Assembly: GCA_019614645.1 (NCBI GenBank)
Contig: JABWDB010000014.1
Location: 1,488,001-1,552,000 of the forward strand
Reading direction: 5' to 3'
Origin: Stratiolaelaps scimitus
Taxonomy: Eukaryota > Arthropoda > Arachnida > Mesostigmata > Laelapidae
DNA length: 64,000 nt
Under the pieces are notes generated by a model. The model worked only from the letters and a program-made list of their open reading frames with translations, was not told the origin of the DNA and searched no databases. Shown piece by piece: positions 11,352 through 23,947 of this stretch. Position 1 is the stretch's first letter. Each line of letters starts with the position of its first letter. The position numbers and the translations under genes are program-made.

Positions 11352-13917
11352 GTCGATATTTGCATTTGTGACTGTCGTGATGGCCGACACACCGGCCGCA
11401 CCGGTCGCATCTCAGCGATGAGATTATTATTTTTGTCGCTTAGTTCGCCATAACTAAAACACCAGCGACATGCCCCCCCCCCGCCCCCACACACAATTTG
11501 ACGCTGTCTGATATTAACTATTTTTCATATAAAATAAATATTGCACAGTACGTAGAATAATCACTTTACGGTTGCACGTCATCCGAGGGTGTTCTTGTGT
11601 TTGTTATGATCTGCGCGCCCACGTGATCGGTTCATCTCGTTACCAACTTTCTTCTCTCGTCATTTGGGAGTGCTACCACCAACGTATAGTTGTTCTTCAT
11701 CGCAACTGCTGTTTATCATTCCCACGGTGATAGTCCGACGTGTGCCACTCGAAATCATTGACAGGGTGATCTTCACAAGTCTGACGCAACGGCGGCACTC
11801 GATGAAAGCGACGACGTCATTCACGTTGACAGATTCATAAATGAGGCTGTTGGTCCAAAAGACTACCCTGTTCGGTCGTGCTTCGCGCATCATACAAATC
11901 ATCCTAACGAGCCGCATGGATGTGGCGTGCCCCTCAGTTTGGCTAATAACTGCGTCATTAGCGGCGATCTCGTCACCCTTTGAGGTCTACCGGCTGTAGC
12001 AGCTCGGCGATTTTAATTAGTCAGACAAAATATTATGCTAGTTGCAAGTCGATAGACGTTGAGCACCTTTGTGTCGCTTAGACCGTCGAAGAGAGTCGAG
12101 GTGAAAGTTCAGTGCGCCGCGAACCTCAATTTCGCACCACCTCGTGGAAATAGCTAGCGATTTAAAGAGAACACAAACAGCGTCCGCTGTCACTCTCTCG
12201 AACGAGGACCGAATTCTGTGCATTTATGACGTCGCCCCCAACACAGACACACATGACGACCTCGCTGGGGATGCTTCCCCCAAAGTCACACGTACATAGC
12301 TCGGCGATGCCGAATAACCAATCTGATTTGGTTTTTGTTCACACCCACATCGTCGACGCTGGGCCCGCCGCGGTTCGCTGTGGGCAACTGTCAATGGTAG
12401 CCATTAGGAAACTTATGGTCATTACCTTAGGACGACATGATTCCCTTTCGACTTTGCATACAACATCGGCTCCGCTAGACGGCCCCAACATCGCATGCGG
12501 AGGCTACGATAACATCTTGCCCACGAGAAGGTCTTAATGCGTTTTGGCCATCGGCTTTTGACAGGTCCACCGCCAACATATATAACATATATCTCTACAT
12601 ACTAATGTAGACTGGATGAGCCTGCATTGAATGCGACTTAGCCTAAAGCATGCATGCAAAGCGCCCCCCCCCACCGCGCTCTATCCGGGGTGCAACAGCG
12701 GGCAATCATAATTATTCGTCATGGAACCGGTTTGTTAATATGAATTAACATCTACTTGTGTACAAGTCCTACTATCTGTAATAGCTCAATGTGATGTTCT
12801 CGTAATGAGTCGTGAACTCTCACACACTGCTCAACTAATTAGTCGGCATAACCGCGCACATTCTCAAGCTCAATTCGCGCTCATGTTAAAATTCTGTCTT
12901 TGTTACTTAGCATTACATTTACATATCAAATAACAAATAACCTCCTATATTCGTCTTCTTGGTTTCGAGCGCGCTTAACAAAGACTCAGGTGCAAAGTTG
13001 AGGCCAGCCCTGAAACCCCCCCAGCTGAAATTGTCTCTCTAGCTCTTCCTGTTCGAGGAAGACTATCGAGTCTATCCGCTTTATGGATGACCGGAATCTT
13101 GTCGAGCAAACCAGTAGCAAACTAGTGCAATACCCCAGTGAGAAGCCGCGCACCTACTCGTTGGAGGGCTGTACGCGGATGGGGGGTGTCCGATGAGTCC
13201 CACAACGAAGTAGGCGAGAATACATCTGCTTGTTACTTAGACAATTTGTTCGACGTTCACTGCGGTTTTCCCCATATCGGCCGTTGCAACAAAGCAGAAA
13301 CGATGATCATGGCGGTGCGCAATGCTGTCCAGCACCAGCACCAATAGCTGGCGTGGGCTAGACGGAAGCTGTTGACAGTGTTAGCTTCCTGCCCTAGATC
13401 TCTAGTGTCTGCCTGGAGGATGTGAGGCAGCTGGACACTGCAACAAAGTACTGCCGAGAGATACACAATCGACCGCAGAGAAATCGACAACAGCTCAGCG
13501 GTGTGGAAATACAACGAAAACACCCATTGCAACAATTCGGTTAATGCATTGTTACCTTCACCGATGTTTGATGAACGGGAGGTTGACGGTAGCGGAACTC
13601 CACACAACACACACACACATACTGAAAAAAAAACATCTCTTTCTCTCTTCTCCGTCGAAGTTTGATTTTACAGGGAATACAAAATGGACGCTGGTACAGG
13701 GGTGGAGTTGTCTCTGAAAAATACTGGGGGTCCAAGGTTGCCCAGGAAAATGGCAAATGCAGATAGTGGATAGTATAGCCCTTGATGACACCATATGTTT
13801 AGAAGCAGCAAGATCAAGAGGACTACTTTCCGACTAGATTAACTTCTTGGTAATTCCAAAAGTAGGAGTTTCGAAAAAAAAATCTTTTGAAAAGCTGGTC
13901 GGTACAGTGCTTTAGCT

Positions 13918-13942
13918 GATATATATATATATATATATATAT
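13918..13942. repeat. (TA)n microsatellite
   Basis: About twelve TA units. Confidence 0.85.
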
Positions 13943-15143
13943 GACATCGTAGATATTATTATATTGTATGTCAGCTAGTCACCGAGTCAGCGTTATCCAA
14001 TATCAGCCTATGACGATAGTCGGATAGGTGAGCTGTGCAATTGAAAGAGTTTAGAATGTACAATTTATCTGTTCGTTCGTTTCCGACCTATTTAACTTGT
14101 TACAGTCTGGGAAACACCCGTTTTCTCTAGACTGTCATTTCCCCCACTGCTATGTCAAATCATTATCCATTCTGACATCGCGTCGCCACGGCCGTATCTG
14201 CCAACTGGGCCATGACACAGCCGATGGATGTGCAGCAGCAGCTGCTGTTGCTGCTGCTGCTGCATTTGTCGACTTTTTTTTTTCTTCAGAAGTGGAACTA
14301 TTGCACGTCTCTGCTGTGTGTGAAAAAAAAGGAAGCGGCCGTTTTCGCCGGAACCGGGACGGACAGAAGTGGCGATCGAATTGTACACCGATGATACGCC
14401 GCTGGTTCTCGATCACTCCAATCCGCGGTGAACAACGTAGCAGAACGAGTAACGGATTGTGGTGGACTTTGTGGAGCGTTTCTACGCAGAGCTAACGCCC
14501 ATTTCTTGTAAAGACGTTAGCGTATACGTATGTATGTACATACATTAGTAAGGCGATATGACGCGTCGACGGAGGGGAATACCGATATACCAATGTAACG
14601 ATGGGGGGGGGGGCCGGCAAAACACGACAGGTGTTGACCACATTCGTATGACATGTATCGCCTTGTTCAACTTTTTCTTGACTTATACATATATATATAT
14701 GTATATATATATATTCGATAATATTTGCGACGATGCGATATACTACAGCATACATAGATGAATAGCGAGATCCCGCTGTCATCGATGAATCTCCGTCCGG
14801 CGGGCGTGGACCAGTTGTCTATCGCTTGGCCAACCGCAGATTTATCCACACGTGACACTCGAGTCGACCGACGAAACTTTACCTTGAGCGAATACCAAAC
14901 ACAAGGTAGCGCTATTATATAAACGTTCACATTGAACGTCTTAGTTTCACTTCGGTCGCTATTGTATTGAGGAGCGCAATCTCGTACGGGCGAACTTTGC
15001 AAATCGCTGAACAGATCGATGGGCGCCGAATGTGGAGCCGCTTATTCCTCCTTTTCAAAATCGTTTTCTTCTTTCTGTCTGTGTGTCTCAGTCGACGATT
15101 TAGTTTAATCTGAAATAAATCTCAATTGATTGGCCGTGCGGGT

Positions 15144-15443
15144 TTACCAGTCGTTTTGTTCTCTCGATTCCGCCATTCGGCTGCGGCCCATACGGAAACG
15201 TATACCCTCTAGCTGAATCGGCTGAGCCAGTCCTCCGGCGGCCGAATTGGAGGCATGTTTCGCTCGAAATTGTGCACGGCCGCCTAGGAATTGGGTCAGT
15301 TGCGACGTAGTGACATTTCTTCGACGAATGGCGAATGTCGTTCGATTGGCTTCGTTCAATCGCCGTTCGATGACACAAATGTATACTCCAAGGGTTGCAA
15401 CATCCGCTTCTGCCAGAAATACCTGTATAAGCAGGAAGATCAT
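15144..15443 (-). CDS. Unassigned 99-codon open frame, secreted-like or internal exon
   Basis: From an ATG at 15443 the frame reads MIFLLIQVFLAEA, like a short signal peptide, then VATLGVYICVIERRLNEANR and basic sequence, ending TGG TAA. The start overlaps a plausible acceptor (CTTATACAG, exon start about 15422), and the end overlaps a possible donor (ACTG|GTAAAC), so it could instead be an internal exon. The GVYIC core resembles the F strand of an immunoglobulin domain. Codon use has a coding-like purine-first, pyrimidine-last pattern. I do not recognise the protein. Confidence 0.3.
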   Translation of the reverse strand: MIFLLIQVFLAEADVATLGVYICVIERRLNEANRTTFAIRRRNVTTSQLTQFLGGRAQFRAKHASNSAAGGLAQPIQLEGIRFRMGRSRMAESREQNDW

Positions 15444-17178
15444 TTTCTAACTCGACACCGTTCATTTCGTTCGTCGTAAAGCGAAAGCTGGAGATAGCGA
15501 GGATATTCGATTGGCTGACGCATTAATCAACGGTTTAATGGCTGTGCACATTAATTAATCATCATTAGCGGAGGGAGGCCGGGAAAAAAACAACAACTGT
15601 CTCATTGCAGCCATCATCAAATGCATTTATACGAGAGCAGTGTCGGGTGCCAACTCGGCAGTGATTTTTTCAAATATGCATCTGGTCGTGCTTGGAAATG
15701 AGGTTCGCTCTCATCCATCGCTGCCACTCAGAAGCGACGGCAAATTGTGATTTGATTGACGCCCCACCTCGCCGATCCTCTCATCGAACATATACGCTGA
15801 CGCAAGACGGACTGTCCTGCCTGTTCTACCACAGCACAGCTTACTGTAGTCTTCCACGTCCAGTCCATGATTTAATGCAGTGTCCATGATTTGAGTGTAT
15901 GAACCTCGAGATGTGTACGATGTCCCTGATGATACCCCAAGCAATGACAACCTCTGCGAAACAAAAAAAGAGCCAACATGAGCCACCACCTCCCTTTCGG
16001 TTGTACCCACCTGCCGTGACGGTCATTTTTGGCAATCTCGCTATTTTTCGCCTCAGGATTTTAAACGAGTATCGCTTCAATGACCGTTCAGGAACATCCT
16101 GCTGGCGTATGGTCATAGACAGTGTTCCGGGGAGACGAAATGTCCGTCGCGTTCTCCTCGGATACACCTATTTGTCATCCACCTCCGGATCACCGTGATA
16201 TGATCATCTTTAGTAGAATTATGTCTCGAATTTGATGATTCAATTGAAAACATACGAACTGCTCTCACCAGTGAATACTAACGATCGGCAGAAGCAACTT
16301 GTATTATTTGGTGGCGATCGTCAGCCGATTGCTGTTTAACTGAATCGTTCATCAACGGGTTCTTTCGCTCTGATCTGCTGTATTGTTTTATTGTATCTCC
16401 CCTTTATTGTAATTCAAAGTCTCATTCACCATCTGCAAGTTTCATCTATTGCAAAACTATTCTTCTCTCGGACGTCTGCATGTTCAGACGAGCACCCCGT
16501 CAGAGCGGCAGACACCACCTTCCTCCTGCTCTCGGCAACATCGTCAGGTCTCAAGTTCCTCCCTGTAGTTTTCCATTGCATTTTTCCCTGCGCCGCTTCC
16601 GTTACGTGAGTTAAAAATACTACCTCGAAAGACATCTACGCCGCTAATGCCTTCATTCTTTGCATTTTGATACTCTGGCGCGAAAATTGATTTTGCTATC
16701 AGCCGTTTCATTGTTTTCGACGAGATTGAAATGCATAGAACCTAAGAGCAAGCAACCAGCGTCGAAACAATCCAAGGCCCAGTGATGCAGAAATAGTGAA
16801 AAGTGATTAAACGATATGCACGAATAAAACAAAACAAAAATGAAATGCGAAAAATGAGAAACTCGAGAGGGGAGCGTAAATTCAGGGAATGGAATTGCTG
16901 AGACAAATAGCGAAAAATGAAGGGAGACAAAGAGAAAGAAATAGAGACGGTTAGTAAAGGATCCGTACGCTTCAACGGCGGCAGCGATGCCTTCTTAGCC
17001 AACGGAGCGTGTGCGCTCGTATATGTGTGAGGGGTTCAGTAACCCTCGACAGCAACTCGAACGAGATGGATGGTTGGCTGTCAGCAATAAATAGGAGAAG
17101 AGATAACAATAAGTATAATCATGATGATGCAGATACAAATGCTTCAGAATGTTGCCGTTGGCAAGCACCGATTCGGCA
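15444..17178. other. No supportable gene
   Basis: Between the two unassigned minus-strand frames. A minus-strand stretch at about 15.99-16.17 kb (PGTLSMTIRQQDVPERSLKR) ends in a GCAG|GTGGGT donor-like site and has coding-like codons, but I could not place it in a gene. Confidence 0.5.
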
Positions 17179-17460
17179 TCAGCGATCGAGCTCGTCCGTG
17201 AGTCCACTGAGTGGCTTCGGTGACGCTGTGCCGGTTGTGAGTTTCCGAGCGGGCTTTGGCCAAGCGGCGACCGGTGGCTCCTCGATGAATACAAACTGAA
17301 GCTGTCGCAAATTCATCGAGCGGCCACCCCCCGGCAACAACAACAGCAGCAGAAGCAGCAACCGCAGGGAATAATAAGGAACCAGAATGATCGCGAGAAG
17401 AGAAGACACGACACGAGCAGAAGGAAGAACATGACAAAAGGAGGAGGCTGTCCCAGACAT
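17179..17460 (-). CDS. Unassigned 93-codon open frame with signal-anchor-like start
   Basis: The ATG at 17460 opens a frame with a strongly hydrophobic stretch (YYSLRLLLLLLLLLP, coded partly by a CTG/TTG repeat), followed by NLRQLQFVFIEEPPVAAWPK and a basic/Ser-Thr tail to TGA. The part after the repeat has coding-like codon use, and FIEEPP resembles the opening of some immunoglobulin domains. It lies on the same strand and upstream (in minus-strand sense) of the frame at 15144-15443. I found no donor that links the two. The leucine run may be only a repeat. Confidence 0.22.
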   Translation of the reverse strand: MSGTASSFCHVLPSARVVSSLLAIILVPYYSLRLLLLLLLLLPGGGRSMNLRQLQFVFIEEPPVAAWPKPARKLTTGTASPKPLSGLTDELDR

Positions 17461-17809
17461 TAAAGCAAGTGAAGGCCACCGCTGCCCAATAGCGGTACCA
17501 CTGCCGCCGCCAGCAGCGGTAGCAGAAATATCGTCGCATTTCGTCGTATTCAGTTGTTGCTGCAGCTGCTGCTACTGACATTTCTCTGACGACGCTCCCA
17601 TGATTCTTTTAACAGTCTGTTGTGGCTAGACAAGGTGCAGATGTTGAAGAACGAGAGCGCGAAGCTGCGGAGAAGATCGACACCCGAAAATACAACAAAG
17701 TATCGAAGCCACCGCGGTTGACGATGGCACCGACGCATCCTCCGTCCGCTGTCTGAGAACGACGGGAGTAAGTAACACTTACTCAGAACCTATATGTCGA
17801 ACCAGTCTA

Positions 17810-17831
17810 TATATATATATATATATATATA
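17810..17831. repeat. (TA)n microsatellite
   Basis: About eleven TA units. Confidence 0.85.
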
Positions 17832-19891
17832 GTGACAGCAGGTGGACAGGTGAGTAAAAACCCACAGGGCAGTAACAGGTGCAACATATCGAGCAACGGG
17901 GGCGAACAGGCGAAGCCAAGAGCTCAGATGCCTCTCGCCGAGGCGAACGTAATCGCCACTACTGACGACGCTGGTCGAGTTTCCAAGTCGGCAGCCTTCA
18001 TCTTCTCCCACCCTTGCTCTGGCTGACGCGGGAGAGAGCGCAGACGGGATTCATCTTGTCGAGCATCGACATTCACGCTATTATATTGTCCATACTTTTG
18101 CCACGATGTCACCAGGGCTGACGGAAATCACTGCGCGATTTCGCTGTGAAGACAAACGCGCTTCTGGGACAACGGAGGAGAGGGGGGGGGGGGTTATCAA
18201 ATGACGATGTGTCACGATCAGCGATTCGAGTGCTCTGAGCTGTCGTTACGAATGTTGTTGTCGTAGTCAGTTTGTGTTATTGTTGTCGTCGGTCGTTGCT
18301 GTGGCCCATGCCGATGTGGTCGAGCTCACCTCACCAGATGACCGATCGCCAGGAGGCGCGGGCTGCCGCTTTGTTGCGAGGCATTTTCATCAGTCTGAGT
18401 ATTGATTGAGTGACGCCACGAACAGCGTGAATGTCTTAACTGGCGCAGGGAACAAGGCAAAAAAAAAACGCTAGGAAAAAGATACATGAAATACGTTTAC
18501 GAGCATTTTTATTCTGACGACCATGGCAAGGCTGGATATACATAGGGTTAGTATAGCTGCTATTTATCGGTTCAGTGGAAAAACGTCATTATCACATTCG
18601 ATGCTGGTTGGGGATTACTGCACTTCTCTGTGTTATTATATCGTAATAGGTACGTTACAATATTCGTCATAATAATCGAGGCTGTTTTGTTTGCGGCTGA
18701 AACCCAGCTACTCTCTCTCTCTATTCAGACATTTTTCTCAGTATTTATTCGAATGGCGGCGAACACTATGAGAGATGTCAATGCGGTGATTTGAGCCTGC
18801 GATCTGGAACGTATCAACTATCGGTCTGTTTAGCAAAGCTGTGTCTTTGCCACCTCAGTCATCCGGGGGGCGACGACGACGACAATCTGAACAGAACTCT
18901 GTTAGCTTGCTCGCTATTACGGATCCTTTCAGATGTTGATTCGTTCGCTCGTTCAGCGTTTCGTTCCACGGTAGCATTTGGCTTTGGCCATTAACAAAGC
19001 TCAAAAACTCGCTTAAACTCAAATCACAGCCACGTAGTGGTATACGTAAACACAGCACGCGCAGGTACGCACAGGCGGACAGATACATGTGGCTACATAT
19101 GCAACAATGCTAATCATTACTCATTAGTTGTTGTTGTTGCTGCTGCTGTTGTGGTTGTTTCTGTTGTTGTTATTAGCGGTCTCGCACTCGAGCGTCGACT
19201 CCCATTTCGCTGGTTGCGATTTCAGCAGGTGTAGCACATTACCGACAGATACGAATGGTCTTGTACATTATTAACAATGGCAATGGTTTCACTATGTATG
19301 GCCAGCACATTAATTCTGACGCCTGCTCCAGTAAATAACGAGTGTCCTGCCTCTCCTTCGACCACTACAATAACAACAACAACGCCGCCACCACCACCAC
19401 CGGTAGTTCACGCTAAAGCGCGAACCTACAGACGGGAAGATTTCGAGCGAAGGTTACCTTCTTCCTCGAAAACTAAAGTTGATAAGGCAGCAGGTATATT
19501 AGAACGTCCCGCTTTCGTGGACTTCATCGAGTGGACAGCTTAGCATAAAGTGAACCTCATGAATCTGTCGGATAGGAAAAAATATTCGCTTTCTCCGCGG
19601 TGCTTTTCTTCGCGGCGACCCGACGCTACTCAGCTCAGCTCTTTCGGCCGTCGTGGGCCTTGATATATTATATATGAATTTGACTTTGACGGCTGAGAGC
19701 CCAAGGAGCAGTATTCCAATAAACTTTCTAGGGTTCACTTTCGTTGCTTGTGCGAGATGTCGGCCCTTGCGAGAAAGCGGAACCGCTCCAACGAGCTCGT
19801 TAAAAGCAGGGATTGGTTCATTTGTTTCAACTTATTTAATTTTATATAACCTCATATTTAGCTCACGATCTCCCCATATCGGTTATGGGCC

Positions 19892-19919
19892 ATATTACTT
19901 ACGGCTCCGTAAGTAATAT
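19892..19919. repeat. Perfect 13-bp stem hairpin
   Basis: ATATTACTTACGG, a CT loop, and CCGTAAGTAATAT. On either strand the arms contain a splice-donor-like GTAAGT. Confidence 0.92.
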
Positions 19920-22207
19920 CTATCTTTTAAAGTGCGGTATCGTTGGGCAAATCCGCTCGTGCAAGGGTACAATTGTGTGTTCAGCACAATACGTAGCTTT
20001 TCACATTACTGCCTACAAATTACTGTATTAATTTTGTGCTCGAAAATGAACAGGTCATTTTTCGCCCAAAGAAATTGTCTTGCTCAGTAACCATACATAT
20101 GCGTTATCGTATATGTGCTTAGCTTCTAATTTCTTAAATATCATTGTAACGACATCGAACGCAGTAACTCTAACTGTCGTCAATGAAGCGAAATTGTCCC
20201 TCGAATGACACCCCACAAACACCTTCGCGTTGGTTTATGCTGATCCTAATCCATGGGGGCTTAGCATACGCCCAATGTGCACTGTCAGTGTGGTCATTTG
20301 TTGGCCTGAGTTAGCCGGATCGTAAAATGTCGTTGCAACAGCCGTCAGCCACAAGCCAAAGAAAGAATCCGAAAACTTTCCCATTTGGAGAATTTGACAA
20401 TCCGTCATCATCCGATATCGCTCCCATCCTCTCGTTGGCCATCGCCGCTTTGAGATGCATAGGTCTTCCCGCGGGTCTGACCGGTAAGCTTTAGGAAGCA
20501 GAAAAAGTCCTTCTTTTTTTGACAGAGAAGGGCGGCGAGGAGGAGCCTCTTTGACAGGCACGCGGCCCTGGCAGAACAGAACCCTCTTCAGAAAAGTCCC
20601 TCAGAGAGCTCTTCCCAACCGGTATAGCTTACCCAATACGGACACACGTACCATGTGCAATTTACGACCCTGATGAGGCGTTCGTACGTTAACGACCGTA
20701 GCGAACTTCTTACTGGCATAGGAGGTAACCTGCCCGGATCGGTAAGGCACGAAATCTATGGATAAGTCTAGCTGCTGCTGCCGCTGCTATAGACTGTGTT
20801 CATAGGTTTCAACTATTTCCTGCTTGACTTCATCATGATTTGCGGATTTCTTTTTCTGTCGTAGCCTCGTCTGCCTTTATATGACGCCGTCCGAGGCCAA
20901 AGCGCGTGTGCCCACTGGTACACTCCATTTATATTGATATGTTGAATTACGTGTGGCTGATTAACAACTCTGAGTGCCCTTGTAATTAATAAGATGTGTG
21001 ACATTAAATCTGGTTCCATTCGATAGGCTCAACTGCTCGAAAAGCGCTGTATTTTATTTGACACGCTTGCAAAGCTTCCTTGAACCAGTGCTCCCGACAT
21101 GACGCTGCTTGACACCCCTCCTCCTATGCCAACAAACAACATCGTCTGTATGAAAAATAAGTCTAAGCAGTGCACCCAGCTCGTTGGCGAAGCCATTTGG
21201 CAACAACAACAACAACAACAGCAACATTATGAAGTTGGACGGCACGAATCACCATCTCCATCAGCGGACACCATCGTTAGAACAGAAGTGCTAATGTTCT
21301 CTATTTAGATGTAGAGATGGACCATTTATGCCAATGTCAGAACGATTAGCTGTCATTTTCATTCAAGGTCTAGCTCTTTATCACCGCACATCTTTCGGGC
21401 GAAATGATGCTCTGTTTTGGTGTGACCGTACCTGTACCAATGATGGTGTGTCTCTCGCTTGTCGCATTAGTCCGGATCGCTAATAGAACGCATCGAAAAA
21501 GCGAATCACTGTTTTGCTATGCACAATTTTTGAGCTGAGGTATTCGCGGCGACCGCGAGCAGAGAGCTCAGCAGCAAAGGATCGACTGCCTCTCTAAGCG
21601 GGGCTCTATGACCTGCGCAATATTACCTGTGACATATGAGAAAGACACAAATGCACTCCTTCATTTTGAACGAATATAGACATATGAATCGAATAGAATA
21701 TATGAATACATTGAGAACGATCGGGAGGGAATTTGTCGAATTGGTACCAAACAAGAGCACGCACAGAGAGGTGCGACAGCCGGCGGACCAAGCTTCACTA
21801 ACTGGCGCGACTCACTGGCACGCTATGCTCAATACTGTACGTCCATTCAGCATTCGCAATGTGTTACCCGTAGTTGAGACAAATGTTCGTACAACGAATT
21901 CGGAGAGCGAGATATTGAAGGGAGGGAAAGCGACTTCGAGACAAGATCGCTCCTGGCTTCGTGGATTCGGTGCTCGAGATGCCGTCGAAAAGGGCGAATA
22001 AATGATTCGATCCGTTCACTTGAAGCTTTACTTCAGCCGAAATGAGCCTTCTCATTTGTGAATCAAAAGAATAGAAGAACGCGTGTGTAAGCAACGAAAT
22101 AGAGGACAGCTCTCGAGTACCTTGACGGAAGTCTGCATGTCGTAGTCATTGAGTATTGATCACTGGCAATATTCACCCTATTCTACCGGGGAAACAGATT
22201 ACGTAGA

Positions 22208-22231
22208 ATATATATATATATATATATATAT
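22208..22231. repeat. (TA)n microsatellite
   Basis: About twelve TA units followed by a short (TG)n run. Confidence 0.85.
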
Positions 22232-22512
22232 GTTTGTGTGTGTCAAATGAACACGGAAGGAGCCAGATAATCGGAGGTAAGAGATGGCAATATTTAGGCG
22301 GATTTCGATGACAAAATTGCCGCAAAGCGAAACAAAATTTGAGCAAAACTTCTTTCTTTTCCTAACGGGGGAGAGATAGAGAGCGGCATTTCGAAAGAAG
22401 AAACTTTAGGTTCAGTTGATGATAATTATAAAGGTTTGATGTTCGTGCCTTGATGCGAGGAGACGGTGAATGACAACGAAATGTTCACTATTTGTGATAT
22501 TTCTGCCACGGG

Positions 22513-22627
22513 TTACCAAGTATTGTTGTATATATTATACTATAATATATTATTATATATATTATAGTATTATACATATTATATCATATTGTATATATTA
22601 TATTCTGGTTTTTACCAAGTATTGTTG
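22513..22627. repeat. 16-bp direct repeat bracketing an AT-rich core
   Basis: TTACCAAGTATTGTTG occurs at 22513-22528 and again at 22612-22627. The 83 bases between are nearly pure A/T with internal inverted repeats of TATAATA type. Confidence 0.9.
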
Positions 22628-22811
22628 AGCTTATCACAACAATATCAGGCAGTGAGTGAGTAGACAGAGTTCATAGACTTAAACGAATGTACAACGCGCA
22701 TTTGACTAATATCATCAAATCAGTAAATGAGCAACAACAATAGTAGCAACTCGAATTTATATTTATTCAAACATACAATAATTAGTAATTATTTCTACGG
22801 ATTATTGGCGC

Positions 22812-22826
22812 GGGGGGGGGGGGGGG
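22812..22826. repeat. G15 homopolymer
   Basis: G run followed by CGGCGGGAGG. Confidence 0.9.
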
Positions 22827-23790
22827 CGGCGGGAGGATTAGCAGGGACGCTACAACAATAGTAATAAGAATCGGCCGTATTTGCGTTTGCCGCTCCGATT
22901 TTGCCTGCAGGACATATACACGCATAACGAGACGTTACGACAGCAGCAGGTGAACACGGCGGGACACTGACGTCCATCACGTCGAAAGGGTCCACCCACC
23001 TAAGTAACGGTGCTAACGGTCTCTTGGTGGGTCGTTTCCGAGAGGCGGCAACGAACAGGCCATGTTCCCTGCTGTTGTTTTTTCCGGTTAACGCTACCGC
23101 TGCTACCGGCGTCAGCCGCAATGGTCGGTCGGACAGGAATGGTCGTCTTTCTTCGAATGAGCCCTTTCTTGTAAACAAGTCCGCCTACCGCATCTCTCGT
23201 TGATGTTGTCGTCATGTTGCCACTTCCGATGGCGGCGACGCTTTCGAAGCTCGGTCCGGATGTTCGAAGCTGCTCATAGACAGCGGTGCGAAGGATGGAA
23301 GAATCGCCTACTGGAATTGGCGCTGCTCACGGCTGTTGTGGAACGGCTCGATCGGTGGACAATGACGGAAGCTCACAAAGTTCGCTTTCGAAGTACGTAA
23401 GATTAAACAGTGGAATGAGACTGTTTCTTTGTGACATTGGATTGGAGCGCTCGTTCTTGACTAGAAGATTACGAGATGCATCCAACCCCGGGGCGTGGTA
23501 CGTGATTGAACGGGAGCTCAATGTGACACCGCTGGCTGAGCGTTCGAATTCGAAGGTTCGCAAAACTCGAATGCTCGTCAATAGTAGTAATGGGTTGTCA
23601 AACCCTCGACAAGGGTTCGACTGTAGTTGCCGACACTGTTTTTTCTAGGTTCACGGAAACTGAACTCATGTAAACCTGCACTTCGACAAACCCGTTGGTC
23701 GCATTAAAAACGATGAGAGGTACAATTCTTTGTGATTGTTTTACACTTGAACATTTGAGCTACAAACATCAATTCTACAGCATCCTTCAT

Positions 23791-23816
23791 AATAATAATA
23801 ATAATAATAATAATAA
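23791..23816. repeat. (ATA)n microsatellite
   Basis: About eight ATA/AAT units. Confidence 0.85.
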
Positions 23817-23932
23817 GCTGTACCGACTTGTATGTAACACACCAAAGAATTCGCTCACTGATTAATTCACTTCCACATGCGGTATTTGTAGTCCCTACTG
23901 GATGCAGACATATTTACTTAGTTAATGTGTGT

Positions 23933-23947
23933 GGGGGGGGGGGGGGG
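23933..23947. repeat. G15 homopolymer with (GA)n flank
   Basis: G run followed by CGAGAGAGCGCGAGAGAGAG. Confidence 0.9.

Larger units (their letters stand above)
6668..15143. other. No supportable gene
   Basis: Mostly stop-dense sequence with microsatellites. Blocks at about 10.1-11.1 kb (GC-rich, trinucleotide repeats) and 11.6-12.5 kb (several 60-100-codon frames on both strands) are the only gene-like stretches. No family was recognised in them. Confidence 0.55.
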
